64,000 nucleotides of DNA from NCBI RefSeq assembly GCF_008728515.1, contig NC_044991.1:44410968-44474967 (forward strand), in the 5' to 3' direction. This stretch comes from Papio anubis (Eukaryota > Chordata > Mammalia > Primates > Cercopithecidae). The first letter of the stretch is position 1; each line of letters opens with the position of its first letter. The position numbers and the translations under genes were made by a program. This document shows, piece by piece, positions 1 through 10,936 of the stretch. Below the pieces are notes generated by a model that saw only the letters and a program-made list of their open reading frames with translations, was not told where the DNA came from and searched no databases.

Positions 1-141
1 CAATGGTAAGTCATTGTGTATTTAAACCTATGTAAACAAAGAAAAGGCATAGTAAAAATACAGTATTAAAATCTTATGGGACCACCATCATATATGCAGT
101 CTGTCAATGACCAAAACATCATTTTGTGGCACACGACTGTA
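1..141 (+). mobile_element. MER2 (Tigger-derived MITE), 3' part
   Basis: The sequence from caatggtaag through cttatgggaccacc to gcacacgactgta follows the 3' half of MER2 as I recall it. The 5' half is beyond the window. Confidence 0.7.
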
Positions 142-191
142 TTCTAGTTTTACATATATTTATAAGTGCTCATTAAAAGTTTGGAAAAAGA

Positions 192-478
192 GGCAGGTGC
201 AGTGGCTCACGGCTGTAATCCCAGCACTTTAGGAGGCCAACGTGGGCAGATCACTAGAGATCCGGAGTTCAAGACCAGCCTGGCCAACAGAGTAAAAGCC
301 CATCTTCACAAAAACTACAAAAATTAGTCAGGCGTGGTGGTGCACACCTATAATCCCAGCTACTCAGGAGCTCAGCAGGAGAATCGCTTGAAGCCAGGAA
401 GTGGAGGCTGCAGTGAGCCCACATCGCACCACTGCACTCCAGCCCAGAGGACGAGTGAGACTCAGTCTCAAAAAAAAA
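192..478 (+). mobile_element. Alu (S/J-like), full length
   Basis: Sense dimer with short A-tail, flanked by aagtttggaaaaaga / aagtttggagaaaga. Confidence 0.95.
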
Positions 479-1851
479 GTTTGGAGAAAGAATTGTCCCT
501 GGTAGGCTATTAACTCCTGAGGCAATATTTAACTTACTGATTGAGCCCCACCAACCCAGAAGGCACCACTGCAGGTGCTAGAGACATAGTACAATAGGAG
601 AGGCAAGACTTTTAAAATCCCTGCAATATAGCAACTGACATAATTGGTAATACAGAGGAAGAAGTAATCAGAAATATATAAGTCTAGAGATTAGCTAACA
701 ACAGTTTAACAAATACAAACATAAACAGCAAGCAAATTATGTATTTAATGGGTTTTTCTGGGTGGGGTTTTTGTTTCTGGGTTTTTTTATTTTTTTGGTA
801 ATCATCTCCCATTCTTTCCTCTTCTAATTCATGGCTTTCCAATATTATCAAAGGCGCAAGTCAAAGTAAAAATACTGCCTACTTGCTTCCACCTTTCCAC
901 ACAAACACTGATTTTGTGTTCCTCGGCAATATTTTGTTTCCTTTTGTTTTAAGAAGGCTTAAAACCCACATTGTTACAAATACATTTGGCCCCTCCCCTC
1001 TTTTTTATTTAACTTTCTACTATGCTATAACAAGAAGCATTTGGTTAAAGTAAAATAAATCTGAACAAAGCAAGAAAAAAATTAAAAGCAATAGCTCAAG
1101 AACTATTCAAGTACTCAGGAATATTCAGGCAAAAATGGCTCTCTATAAAAACGTAAGTAATGATAAGCTACTAAATTAAAAACTGATATACTGTCCTAGC
1201 CCAATAAATATTGTTCATTTCCTACAATTAGAAACTAACTGACAAGGATTTATAGACTTCTTTTAAAACTTAAGTTTAAAATCCCGTATTTAATATAAAT
1301 ATCAATACCTATACACATATGTGTATAAGCAATGACTTAAACTTTTCAAGTATAACCATATGTATAGTTGTCCTTCATTATTTTTTGTAAATTTATATTT
1401 TTAAAGGATCTTTTAAACTGTTAAAACACTAAAACTCTCTTGACTAATATTTTCTAATACCTGAGCACTGAATAGGTAACACAAGAAAAAGTCATATTAA
1501 AAATGTGTATTGTATAGAAATATTTACAAATAATACTTGTAAAATGAGCCATTCCACTTCATGAAAAAGGAAGAGGCCAGTCACCAGTTTCTAGGTCACA
1601 ACAGAGAGGAGCAAGTAACATTTCAGGAAAAATAGAAATATAATTTTGATCACATCAGCTTGTTCCCCATGGAGGACTTTCAAGTTTAAAACAGTGTAAG
1701 GGGGAAAATAAGAAACACACAGAGCAGTTGTAAACCACTTATAAAGCTCATATTTGGAGGCAGGATTAAACATACAGTGTCTTGTTAGAGGATAACTATG
1801 GTAGGTGTCATTTTATCCAATGTATTATTTTCTGATTTGGGGAACATTTAG

Positions 1852-2066
1852 TACAGGTTGAGTAGTCCTAATGCAAAAATTCAAAATCCAAAATGCTCCA
1901 AAATCTGAAACTTTTTGAGCACCAACATAATGCTCAAAGGAAATGCTCACTGGAACATTTTGGATTTTGGATTAGGAATGCTGAACCAGTAAGTATAATC
2001 CAAACAATCCCAAACCCCAAACACTTCTGGTACCATGCATTTTGCATAAGGAATACTCAACCTGTA
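1852..2066 (+). mobile_element. Tigger-type MITE (MER28/Tigger2-like)
   Basis: Imperfect terminal inverted repeats: tacaggttgagtagtccta at the left and ggaatactcaacctgta at the right, with TA ends. The interior repeats the tccaaaat / tttggatttt palindromic motifs of this family. Confidence 0.75.
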
Positions 2067-2089
2067 GCCATTTAAAAAAAAAAAAAAAA

Positions 2090-2105
2090 GCTGCTGCTGC
2101 TGCTG
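2090..2105 (+). repeat. Short (GCT)n microsatellite
   Basis: Five GCT units directly after a poly(A) run. Confidence 0.8.
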
Positions 2106-2291
2106 AAATACTCAATACCAGTTGCTTATGAACAAAAAAAAGAAATTACTGAGACCCAAACATGAAGAGGCACATAGCCTTAGGTAAGATAAGGGACCAG
2201 AATTCTGTTCCCCTGATTTCTAGCCCTGTATTCTTTTCATTATACAGCGCTTTCTTTTCTCTTTCACTGATGTCTTAATCAGACCATTCTT

Positions 2292-2538
2292 TTTTTTTTT
2301 TTTTTTTTTTAACCTTTGTACAAGATTTTATTAAAGGTCTTTACAGAGCAACAACCAGACTCTAGAATACAGCTGCCAAGGAGACCCTGTTACACTGTGG
2401 GGACTGGCTGGGGCAATGCAGGTGGCTCTGGTTTCCCACCCTTCTGAGATGGGGGTGGTGGGCAGCATTTCATCTTTGGGTTCCATGATGCTCACGTGGT
2501 CAGGCAGGGGCTTTTTAAGGCAAATCTTACCAGTTTGG
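2292..2538 (-). pseudogene. RPS3P: RPS3 processed pseudogene, 5'-truncated
   Basis: The minus strand reads TGKICLKKPLPDHVSIMEPK, then DEMLPTTPISEGW, where RPS3 has its C-terminus; the frame then breaks. An RPS3-like 3' UTR with AATAAA and a poly(A) tail (poly-T 2289-2310) follows. A 15-bp target-site duplication, aatcagaccattctt, flanks it at 2277-2291 and 2539-2553. Only the last quarter of the mRNA is present, as expected for an L1-mobilised truncated copy. Confidence 0.9.
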
Positions 2539-3676
2539 AATCAGACCATTCTTAAAACAACTTGCATTTACTGAAGACACTGGGCAGACAGTCAGATGTG
2601 CATATCCCAATCAGCTTGTCCAATGACCCCATTAGAACCTGGGGTAGAGCTGCTACCCTGCTTGCCCAAGGTCACACGTTTCCAGGCTATGTAAGGTCTA
2701 AAAGAACCGACAGCTTTTCACTCCCAATCCCACATGCTTTGCCTTTCTAGAAAAACAAAGTTGTGTCTAAAACCCAAATCCTCAGGTCAATGTGTTCTCT
2801 TCACAGACACCAAGGCCTAATCTTTCCCTTAAGATTTTATCCATACGAATTCCACGCTAGTCTTTATTTTCTGGACCCATAGTACCCTGTGTAGTTCCAT
2901 CGATCTAAGACCACAACCTGTGAAATTAGCATGTTTCAAGTTCATTTCTTTCATAAAGTCTTTCTCAACTGTTAAGTACCTTAAGAAGCACCGTTTGTCT
3001 GAACTTTACATCCAGATCATTAATACCAATGAGTGTTAATTCAAAGATAAGCATATTAAACATCCATTAAATCTATTATGTTGTTTTTAGAAACTTTTTC
3101 ACGTACCTTTTTAATCCTTAAAACTTCCTTTATATTCTAACATAATCTAGATTCTCACCAAATCATAAAGACTTTGAGAGTAAATTCTGTCATACAAATA
3201 TTTTATATATAGAAATAATAACACACCATACAAAATATATTCTCTAAAATAATAAGAAATGTTCTTTGGTTTTTCTATTTTTCCTAATATACTCTCTTTC
3301 AACTGTATCCCCAATCCTTAAAATAACATCAGAAAATCCATTGTAAATGAACTTAAAGCAAACTCAAAAGGCCACACCACCAAAGCAGCAAATCTCTAAT
3401 AGCATTTGCTCCAAGAACTGCTATAGAATAGAAAAACAAAGGACCTGTAAAAGAAGTACCATATTATAAATGTGGTATATTTCAGAACACAAATTATGTT
3501 AATATACTTTCCTAAGCTTAAAAAACACCATAGGTTACTAAAAACAATAAAATCATAGCCAAACAATAATTTCAAATACCAAAATAGTAATCTCTTTATT
3601 GAATGCCAGTTATTCATTAAAGAGTCATAAACAAATGGGAACAATATCTACCTAAAAAATGTTCCAAGAAACTTAC

Positions 3677-3793
3677 CATCATTTTGGCCCTTGCCCTTCA
3701 TCTCCTCCTTCCATGATAGAATGCTGTTCAGGGGAACATAGTCTCTTAGGTATTCTTTGCGTCTCTCTTCTAAGGTCATCTTCAGTAAACGTT
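3677..3793 (-). CDS. MACROD2: MACROD2 coding exon 2
   Basis: On the minus strand the acceptor TTTTATTTTGCAAG|AACG and donor GATG|GTAAGT bound a 117-nt exon. With the single G carried from exon 1 it reads ERLLKMTLEERRKEYL, continuing through the segment LNSILSWKEEMKGKGQND, and ends one base into the next codon. This is the charged helical leader that precedes the macrodomain in MACROD2. Splice phases agree on both sides and no stop is present. One position reads YVPL where I recall YIPL in human; this may be a species difference. Function is inferred from family identity, since no catalytic macrodomain residues lie in this exon. Confidence 0.95.
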
Positions 3794-4016
3794 CTTGCAA
3801 AATAAAAGCAGAATCTCCATTTGTATTTAATGTTTAAACAAGGGAATTATGTTTATACTTTAAGTATTAACCAAGTTAAGCTAACAAAAGAGTTGATACA
3901 GTCCTGAAGAACAACACAATGCAAATCCAGTGACTCCATATTTAAATGTTAAAAATGTTAAATTTCATATTACCAGGGGAGAAAAAAATCACAGCCTGAT
4001 GAAGACTCTCTTGTGA

Positions 4017-4270
4017 TAGTCCAAGAAATAAGTAAACTCATTTACACTTTCAATCAACATCTATAGTTTACTATGGGCCAGGAGATATGCTGGATAAGCG
4101 ATATGGTTTGGATATATAGCCCCTGAAATCTTACGTTGAAATGTAGTCCAAGAAATAAGTAAACTCATTTACACTTTCAATCAACATCTATAGTTTACTA
4201 TGGGCCAGGTGATATGCTTGATAAGCGATATGGTTTGGATATATAGACCCTGAAATCTTACGTTGAAATG
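4017..4270 (+). repeat. 127-bp tandem duplication across an LTR edge
   Basis: Bases 4017-4143 recur at 4144-4270 with a 127-bp offset and only a few mismatches. Each unit holds about 80 bp of flank and about 45 bp of the MST LTR 5' end. Confidence 0.9.
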
Positions 4271-4631
4271 TAATCCCCAATGTGGGACGTGGTGCCTAGT
4301 GGGAGGTGACTGGGTCATGGGAGCAGATCCCTCATGGCCTGGTGCTAGCCTCAAATAGTGAGTTTTCGTGAGATCTGGTTGTTTAAAAGTGTGTGGTACC
4401 TCCCACCAACCCTCTCTTGCTACTGTTCTTGCCATGTGAAGTGCCTGCTCCCACTTCATTTTGCCCCTGTAAAAGTAAAAGCTCCCTGAGGCCTCCCCCC
4501 AGAAGACCTAACAGATGCCAATGCTATCCTTGTATTGCCTGCAGAACCATGAGCCTATTAAATGTCTTTTTTTAATAAATTACTCAGTCTTAGGCATTTC
4601 TTTACAGCAACTGCAAAAACAGTCTAACACA
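4226..4631 (+). mobile_element. MST-type MaLR solo LTR
   Basis: Opens with gatatggtttggat, carries gtgggaggtgactgggtcatggg and gtgagttttcgtgagatctggt, and ends cagtctaacaca, a classic THE1/MST LTR layout. Flanks ataag/gtaag may be the 5-bp target duplication. Confidence 0.8.
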
Positions 4632-4869
4632 GTAAGATACAAAATAGTACCTATATAAATAAAATACTGAGACAGGTATGTACAAATAGTAAGAGCACAA
4701 AAAAGGCAACCACCACGATATTTCCTCAATTGCACTCTCTATTTACTTATAGCTTTGTGTAGATGACATAAGAATTGCTTTAAATATATATCTCTATCTT
4801 CATGATAAAATGAAAATATTTTACAAATTGCATCTTACAGTTAATTACAGGGGATGTCGTTTATAAAGA

Positions 4870-5105
4870 ACTCACTATGGCCAGGTACTTCACATATAAA
4901 TCTCATTAAAATAATCTTCCTAATAACTCATAAAATTGATAGTATTACTATACCAATTTTGCAGATAAGGAAATGAAGCACAGCAAAGTAGTTTGCCCAA
5001 AGCAAGAGAGCTTTCAGGAAGTAAGCCAAAATTAAAATTCAGACAGACATTTCCATTAGTCAAAGACTACACCCTATGTTATTTATTCCACTGTACTACA
5101 CTACA
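4870..5105 (+). mobile_element. MIR SINE
   Basis: MIR core order: aggtacttcacatataaatctcatt, then gataaggaaatgaagcacagc, then agtttgcccaaagc. Confidence 0.6.
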
Positions 5106-6179
5106 TTCTCAGGAAAACTCCCCAAAAAAGGTAATATGTATGCTGGTTCATGAAGGACAGGAAAAATTTTGCACGAAGAGGTAAAAAGAACATTTCAGAC
5201 TAACAAAACAATGTAAACAAAGGAGGTATGAATACTATAACCAAATGAAGCTGCAAGATATGGTATGAGAAGAGGAATGGCCACAGAAGTGAAAAGTAGC
5301 CAGAAACAAAAAAAAAAACTGTACAGGGACTTGTATGCCATAGTGAGCAGTTTTAACCTTTATCCTATAGACTACTAACATTGAAAGTTGATTATGCATT
5401 TCCCAGACAGTATATAAAACAACCCACTAGGACACAGGAAAATATGTAAAAAATTCTATTTACATTCGTTTTTAACCCAAACAAGGAAGAAATATTTACC
5501 AATATTCAATGTATAAACTGACACTGGCTTCCTCACTCTGTATGTCAGCTTTCATGTCTCCCATACCATAACAATGGTCTCCACAATGTAGAGAGAGAGA
5601 CAGTTATTTCTCATACTCTCCAATTCTCTTTCAGTGTATCACAAGGTACTGCAGTTTAGGGAAATGGATTCAAGGATAGTTAGTATCTAGTTTAAATGTA
5701 ATCTAACCTTCACAAAATAACCACTTTAAAAGATTATTGCACAGAAATAAACTGCAGAAGTATTAACGTAAGCACAAGTGAACAGAAAATGGGGAACCAA
5801 TATTTTTCCCACTCCTGCAACTAGAACTTCAGCCACATTAGGAGACAAAAATATATATATATATTAATCAGAGGTGAAGTATTCACATAAATTGAGTTTA
5901 AGGTACCTATAGGACACTGAAGAAGTTGAAATCAAGAATCTGGAAATTTAAAGAGTGGTCTAGCCTAGAGATTTTAGAAATTATAACCTAAAATTCTAGT
6001 CCTAAAGGAAAAAGAAGAGGGAACAGAAGGAAGCATCAAACCTCAAAACACACTATTTAGGAAGTGGGCACAAATAGGAAAACAATGAAATAAATCTTAG
6101 TTGTCACCAGTGGTACAAGTTCCTGGTAATGCGGAAACATTCAGAAAACAAAGTTGGGTTTTTTTTGTTTGTTTTTTTG

Positions 6180-6320
6180 TTTTTTTTTTTTGAGACGGAG
6201 TCCAGCTCTGTCACCAGGTGGAGTGCAGTGGCGTGATACTAGCTCACTGCAACCTCTGCCTCCCGGGTTCAAGCGATTCTCCCGCCTCAGTCTCCCGAGT
6301 AACTGGGACTACAGGCATGC
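6180..6320 (-). mobile_element. Alu, truncated
   Basis: Antisense: poly-T, then Alu sequence ending abruptly at ggcatgc, so only part of the element remains. Confidence 0.9.
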
Positions 6321-6424
6321 TAAGGGAAATACCAACTGATACAGGAAGGTCAGAAAAACTGAAAATTACTTAGCCACTAAACTGCTTTTATCAATGTGGT
6401 TACCAACAGCATGGAATAGAGGAA

Positions 6425-6790
6425 AAGTGGTTAACAGAGCTGTCTGAGTTATAATCTAAATCGTGCAAATCTGTAGGTTACTTAACCTCTTTATGTTTCA
6501 GTTTCCCTTTGAGGTCAGTAGGTAGGTATTATTTCCAACTTATAGATAACGGAAGTATAAACAACGTCAAATATTACCTAAGATCCCAGAGCTAGTTAAG
6601 CAGTATAAGTAGGATTCAAACCCAGGCAACTAGGTATTCAAAGCTCTTATCTCACAATATTCCGCCTCATGCAGTTTCCTACCTCATAGGGTTGTTGTGA
6701 GAATTAAATGAGATAATCCATATAAGCTACTAAGAATAGTACTGCACATACAAATGGGGCTTAAATATTAACTATTCTTATATGAATACT
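6425..6790 (-). mobile_element. MIR split by a second MIR
   Basis: 6425-6510 and 6671-6790 read as one antisense MIR (gttacttaacctctttatgtttcagtttcc ... ctacctcatagggttgttgtgag ...). The two parts are separated by a sense MIR at 6512-6670. Confidence 0.55.
6512..6670 (+). mobile_element. MIR SINE nested in another MIR
   Basis: Sense MIR features: gtaggtattatttcc, acttatagataacggaag, aagatcccagagctagttaag, ggattcaaacccaggc. Confidence 0.55.
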
Positions 6791-7225
6791 ATCATGATTG
6801 TTACTACTGAATGACTTCAGGAACATTACTTTCATTAGAATATAACAGAAATCCAGAAGACAATGAAGGACTGAACAAAAGAAGGAAAGTGAGAACAGCA
6901 ACTCCAAGTTCATGTGAAGCCCTATGAAAGAAAAGAGACTCTAAAGTGGAAGAGATCCGAGCACTGTTACAGGCAAGGGAGAGGAACCTGAAGACACCAA
7001 GAAATTAGACATACCCAAGAAACACTACCTGATGGTGCAAGACCTCAAAGAATACAAGATATGGGATAAAGGGAAAAGCAGAAAGGTTAATCTTACACAC
7101 AAGGAAAAAAAGTCCTTTCTCTAAGACAGAACAAACCCAAAAGGACATGTAAAGGAACAGACCACTGAGACTATGGAAGAGGATGTTAGGGCTGTTCATA
7201 TTACATGGCATTTATTTTCTCTGTG

Positions 7226-7523
7226 ATTTTTTTTTTTTTTTTGAGACGGAGTCTTGCTCTGTCGCTCAGGCTGTAGTGCAGTGGCACGGTCTTGGCTCAC
7301 TGCAACCTTCCCCTCTCAGGTTCAAGCAATTCCCCTGCCTCAGACTCCCGAGTAGCTGGGATTACAGGCGTGTGCCACCACGCCCATTTAATTTTTTGTA
7401 TTTTTAGTAAAGATGGGGTTTCACCGTGTTCGCCAGGATGGTCTCAATCTCCTGACCTCGTGATCTGCCCGCATTGGCCTCCCAAAGTGCTGGGATTACA
7501 GGCGTGAGCCACTGCGCCCAGCC
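7226..7523 (-). mobile_element. Alu, full length
   Basis: Antisense Alu with poly-T; direct repeat ttctctgtga on both sides. Confidence 0.95.
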
Positions 7524-10201
7524 CTTCTCTGTGAATTAAAAAGGCAATGTCATCTCTTTAGTATGGGGGATAGGGTCTTGAGAGAACAGAAAACGTGAAG
7601 GGAATGGTAAATTTAGAATTACCACATAAACGCAGAAAAGGGAGATGATCAGCAGTATGCCAAAGAAGTGCTAAAAAGGCTCAGATCACAAATAAAAAAT
7701 TATTACAATATTACTGGGCAGGTTAAAAGACATTATGAAGCAACTTACAGTTTTCGTGAATGTCAAAAGGTACATACAGAAATGCAACCTGGCCTCTATT
7801 GCTCCAGTTATTTAAAGGTTGAAGTGTGAACACTTAAAAACGAGATCAATTTAAAACAAAACAATGAAATAAGTTGCAATACTCGAAAATGCACATTAGT
7901 GGTTCTGAATTAGGACTCAAAATACTAGATCAAAAATGTTTATTTAAACATATGTGGTCTTCAGAACTCCTTAATTACTTGTTTAAACAACGAAACATAC
8001 TGAAGGCCACAAATATATATGCATTTTCTTTGTCATTTCATAAAACTTTTCTTTAAAGAATGCTTCACCTTTACAATGAGTCCTTTCTCTGTGAACCAAG
8101 CATTTAAGTAGGCGACCTATTTATTAAATGGTATACTGAATTAAAAATATGTTTATAGAATGCCTTGACATTTCAATGAGTTAGGTAAGCTTTCCTTTAG
8201 CTTTAAAGGACAGCTGCAAAAACACTATACCATCAGCTTCCCAGTGGGCTGAAACGAAAAAGGTCATGCATCCCATCAGCTTCTCTAATACTAACTATGG
8301 TACTAGAAATCCTCAGCTCTTCCTTGGGGGTATAATATATTTTAAATAATCCAAACATAGACATCCTGAAAAAAAACACTGAGAGATGCATTAAAGTCTT
8401 CGTATCACAGTAACGTTTTCCTTTAACATTAAACTTCATGGAAAAATAACTTAGTTTTGGATAATTACTTTGTTAATTGCCTTATTTAATGGTGCACTTG
8501 CTTCCTTAGGAAAAAAAATTGGTTATATCTTCTCCATTATTAGAAGAGAAAAAAAGAAATCAAGACATTAAAAAAGATTCTAAAATGCCTGCTGGTCACA
8601 GTCCAACGGTGTAGATGTTAAATGAAGGAAACATTATAACGTTATTACTTGAGGAACATTGTTTTTCTATTATGACAGAAAAATATTCTTAAGTACTCAC
8701 TATAATTTCATCAATGATTCATGTTACTGAAAACAATGTCTGTGTCTTCCACTGTTTTGCCCTCATTATCATCAATAATACAAAGCTAACATTTCAGCAT
8801 CATCAATAAACATGGGCATAAATGAGTTTTCAGTGCTCACAAGGTAAATCCTTGTTGAAAGCCTGTTGAAACTGCAGTAACTACTACTGAAAAAACAAAG
8901 CAAAATTATTTTACACTACTTTATCAGGCTGTTATTCTTGACAGCATTTGATTTATAACACCACAAGTGTTAGCTCTCTATACACCCATAATTATTAAAA
9001 CATAATTAAATGATTAAACTTTCAACACTTTTAAAGATCATTTTAATTGTGTTGTTCAGTTATATTATGTTAAATCTTCCTGCAGCAAATTTGAAAACAA
9101 ATTCCCTCCTCATGCCTTTGCTCGTGCATTGTGGAAGCAGATCCTATATAGAGGATTCTTTTTCCATACTAATTCCCTTTCTTACCTCCACTGTTTGGCC
9201 TTCTTGTTCATAAAGGCCAGGACTTGCAATAAAAATCTACAGGTTTCAACGAACTACTAACAAAGAAATCAACTTTCTACCCAGTCACCCCATACCCCTT
9301 TTGTAAACATGAGGTATCCAGGAGAAACGTGCACTACCCTCAATAGACCTCACCCTTGCTATACAGGTTTTAGTGTATTTTAGCAATTGGAGTGCAAGAA
9401 GTTTTTGCTACATTTCTGTAAATAGCTAAAGAATGAAAAGGAAAGAGGTGTGAAAAGGAGGGTGAAAAAACGCCAGAGACACTCAACTAAGAATTATCTA
9501 ACTGTGATAGGGTAAGGGGGAGATCTTGGTGGGAGAGGCTGGATCGTACACTTGTGTTTCTTCAAGAATCAGTGCCACTGTCAATCTAGCTGATTTGGAT
9601 AAACCTTATATGCACAAAATTCAAAGATGGGTTCATTCAGAGTGACATTAGTCACAAAATCTTACTCTGAGCAACTTCAGCCCATGAATGGTGATGGAAT
9701 ACAGAGAAACACTGTTAGGAGAAAAGCCCATTCAGACTTCTCTTAAGGCACTTATCCTCACGGACAACACGCTCGTTTTAGGGCTCCCCTAGAGTTCCAG
9801 GTTTCAAAAGTCACGCTGCGGCAGCGAAGCAAGGAAACCTAGACAAGGGGTAAACACCCGATGGTGGGAACACTTGAACATTTGGGGGTTGGGGGACAAG
9901 AACAAGAAGGAAAGAAATGAGGGTGCAGGAAGCGCGGAGGCACAGCGGCAGCTGCAGCCTGAGCACCCGCCGGCGGGCACGTGTCCGCGGGACACCCGGG
10001 CCGGCAGTGCCCAAGTCCCAGCTGCGGTGCAGAGGAACTTGTGCCGCGCCCAGGGCTACCGCCTGGGGGTCCCCGTCGCGAGCGAGGCGAAGGCAGCACC
10101 GCCTCGGGAGAGGGTGACCGGGTGCCGAGGGCGACAGAGAGGGGCGTGCGCCCACACGTGCGCGAGCTGCAGGTGCCCAGGGGCGGCGCGTGCACGCCGA
10201 A

Positions 10202-10232
10202 GTGCGCGCGCGTGTGCGCGTGTGTACACACG
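10202..10232. repeat. Alternating purine-pyrimidine tract (Z-DNA-prone)
   Basis: 31 nt of strictly alternating purine and pyrimidine: a GCGCGC run, then GTGTGT, then ACACAC. It lies in MACROD2 intron 1, about 140 bp inside the donor site. Confidence 0.85.
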
Positions 10233-10372
10233 GACACAGGAGGGAGGCGGCACCGGCCGGGAGGGCGCGAGGCGGGAGCTCGGGCGGAGGGCGCCGCGGC
10301 ATACACAGCCCGACCCCCGCCCCCACCCCAACCCCCACCGCCCGCACCCCCAGGACTCGACGGGCCGGTTAC

Positions 10373-10418
10373 CTTTCTCCTCTCTCCACACCTTTTTCTT
10401 CTTGTTGCTGGGGTACAT
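10373..10418 (-). CDS. MACROD2: MACROD2 coding exon 1 (N-terminus)
   Basis: MACROD2 removes mono-ADP-ribose from acidic residues and hydrolyses O-acetyl-ADP-ribose. Read on the minus strand, this exon encodes MYPSNKKKKVWREEK plus one base of the next codon, which I recognise as the MACROD2 N-terminus. The donor is AAAG|GTAACC (intron bases 10367-10372). The ATG (10416-10418) has A at -3. An in-frame TGA at 10512-10514 and the absence of any ATG on the minus strand between 10419 and about 10740 make it the first AUG of the leader. The KKKK run gives a basic N-terminus; the macrodomain is encoded by later exons beyond coordinate 1. The phase (46 nt, 15 codons + 1) joins exon 2 perfectly. The exon sits inside a CpG island. 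Confidence 0.95.
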
Positions 10419-10690
10419 GTTGCCGTGGGGGTGGCTGGCTTTAAGCTGCAAGTTCCCCAGGCTCACGGGCAAACAGGGTGTGTGTGGAGTGGGAGGGGTG
10501 GTAGGGGGCACTCAGCAGGGAAAAAGTGAAAGAGGCTCCGCGTCCTGCGCTGCTCGCCGCTCGCTGCTCTCCAGTCGCCGCCCTCCTCCCTCAGCCCGCG
10601 CTCGGCTCCGGCTCCCACCCGCCTCAGCCCCGCAGACGCCGCCACAGCAGCACCTCAGAGCCTGTCAACTAGGTCACGCCTCGCGCTAAC
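10419..10690 (-). other. MACROD2: MACROD2 5' UTR / transcription start region (approximate)
   Basis: This GC-rich leader is upstream of the MACROD2 ATG on the minus strand. It has no upstream ATG and an in-frame stop at 10512-10514. The outer edge is a guess: no TATA box is visible, as expected for a CpG-island promoter with dispersed starts, and the CCAAT box at 10742-10746 suggests initiation near 10.66-10.70 kb. Confidence 0.55.
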
Positions 10691-10741
10691 CTAACACCCG
10701 CGCAGGCACCGCCTACCAGCCGCTAGGCAGCGCCGCCTCCC

Positions 10742-10746
10742 ATTGG
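10742..10746 (-). promoter_or_regulatory. CCAAT box (NF-Y) of the MACROD2 promoter
   Basis: The plus strand reads cccATTGGctg, so the minus strand has CAGCCAATGGG, a good NF-Y core. It lies about 325 bp upstream of the MACROD2 ATG. Confidence 0.6.
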
Positions 10747-10805
10747 CTGCACTGCCCGCCGCTCTCCGCGTTCTAGCCTCGGCGCGCCCCAACTTAGGCC
10801 CCAAG

Positions 10806-10816
10806 GCGCACGCGCA
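10806..10816. promoter_or_regulatory. NRF1-like site
   Basis: GCGCACGCGCA matches the NRF1 core YGCGCAYGCGCR except at the first pyrimidine. NRF1 sites are typical of CpG-island promoters. Position is about 390 bp upstream of the MACROD2 ATG. Confidence 0.55.
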
Positions 10817-10862
10817 GGCGCAGGCTCGGGCTCGACGCCGAGGACGTTAGGGAGCTGGAGGA

Positions 10863-10904
10863 GGCGGAGCCAGGGAGCGAGGGGGCGGAGCCAGGGAGCG
10901 AGGG
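10863..10904. repeat. 21-bp tandem duplication in CpG island
   Basis: The unit ggcggagccagggagcgaggg occurs twice in direct tandem with a 21-bp period, each copy holding a GC-rich Sp/KLF-like core. Confidence 0.8.
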
Positions 10905-10925
10905 GGCTGGAGCTGGCCTCGAAAC

Positions 10926-10936
10926 GGGGGCGGGGC
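10926..10936 (+). promoter_or_regulatory. GC box (Sp1/KLF)
   Basis: gggggcggggc is a canonical GC box at the distal edge of the CpG island. Confidence 0.5.

Larger units (their letters stand above)
1..3676 (-). other. MACROD2: MACROD2 intron 2 (partial)
   Basis: The proximal part of intron 2, which continues past coordinate 1. It contains MER2, an Alu, a Tigger-type MITE and an RPS3 retropseudogene. I see nothing identifiable in 480-1850 or 2560-3670. Confidence 0.85.
3794..10372 (-). other. MACROD2: MACROD2 intron 1
   Basis: A 6.6-kb intron between coding exons 1 and 2. It holds an MST-type LTR with a duplicated edge, MIRs and two Alus. The stretches 5110-6150, 6800-7225 and 7530-9900 show no gene and no repeat I can name; they are AT-rich with only short chance ORFs. 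Confidence 0.9.

Noticed and set aside
2562..2750. 62-codon plus-strand frame beside the RPS3 pseudogene
   Set aside because: It starts within the target repeat, has no recognisable domain, and lies in MACROD2 intron 2.
10056..10511. N-terminal extension of MACROD2 in frame with the first exon
   Set aside because: The frame begins at a GTG at 10509-10511, with a TGA immediately upstream. No ATG occurs before the MYPS start, so there is no support for an extended protein.
9811..10689. Several long overlapping ORFs (150-271 codons) on both strands
   Set aside because: They lie in a CpG island where stop codons are rare. Only the short segment 10373-10418 matches a known protein and has a valid donor; the rest are composition artefacts.
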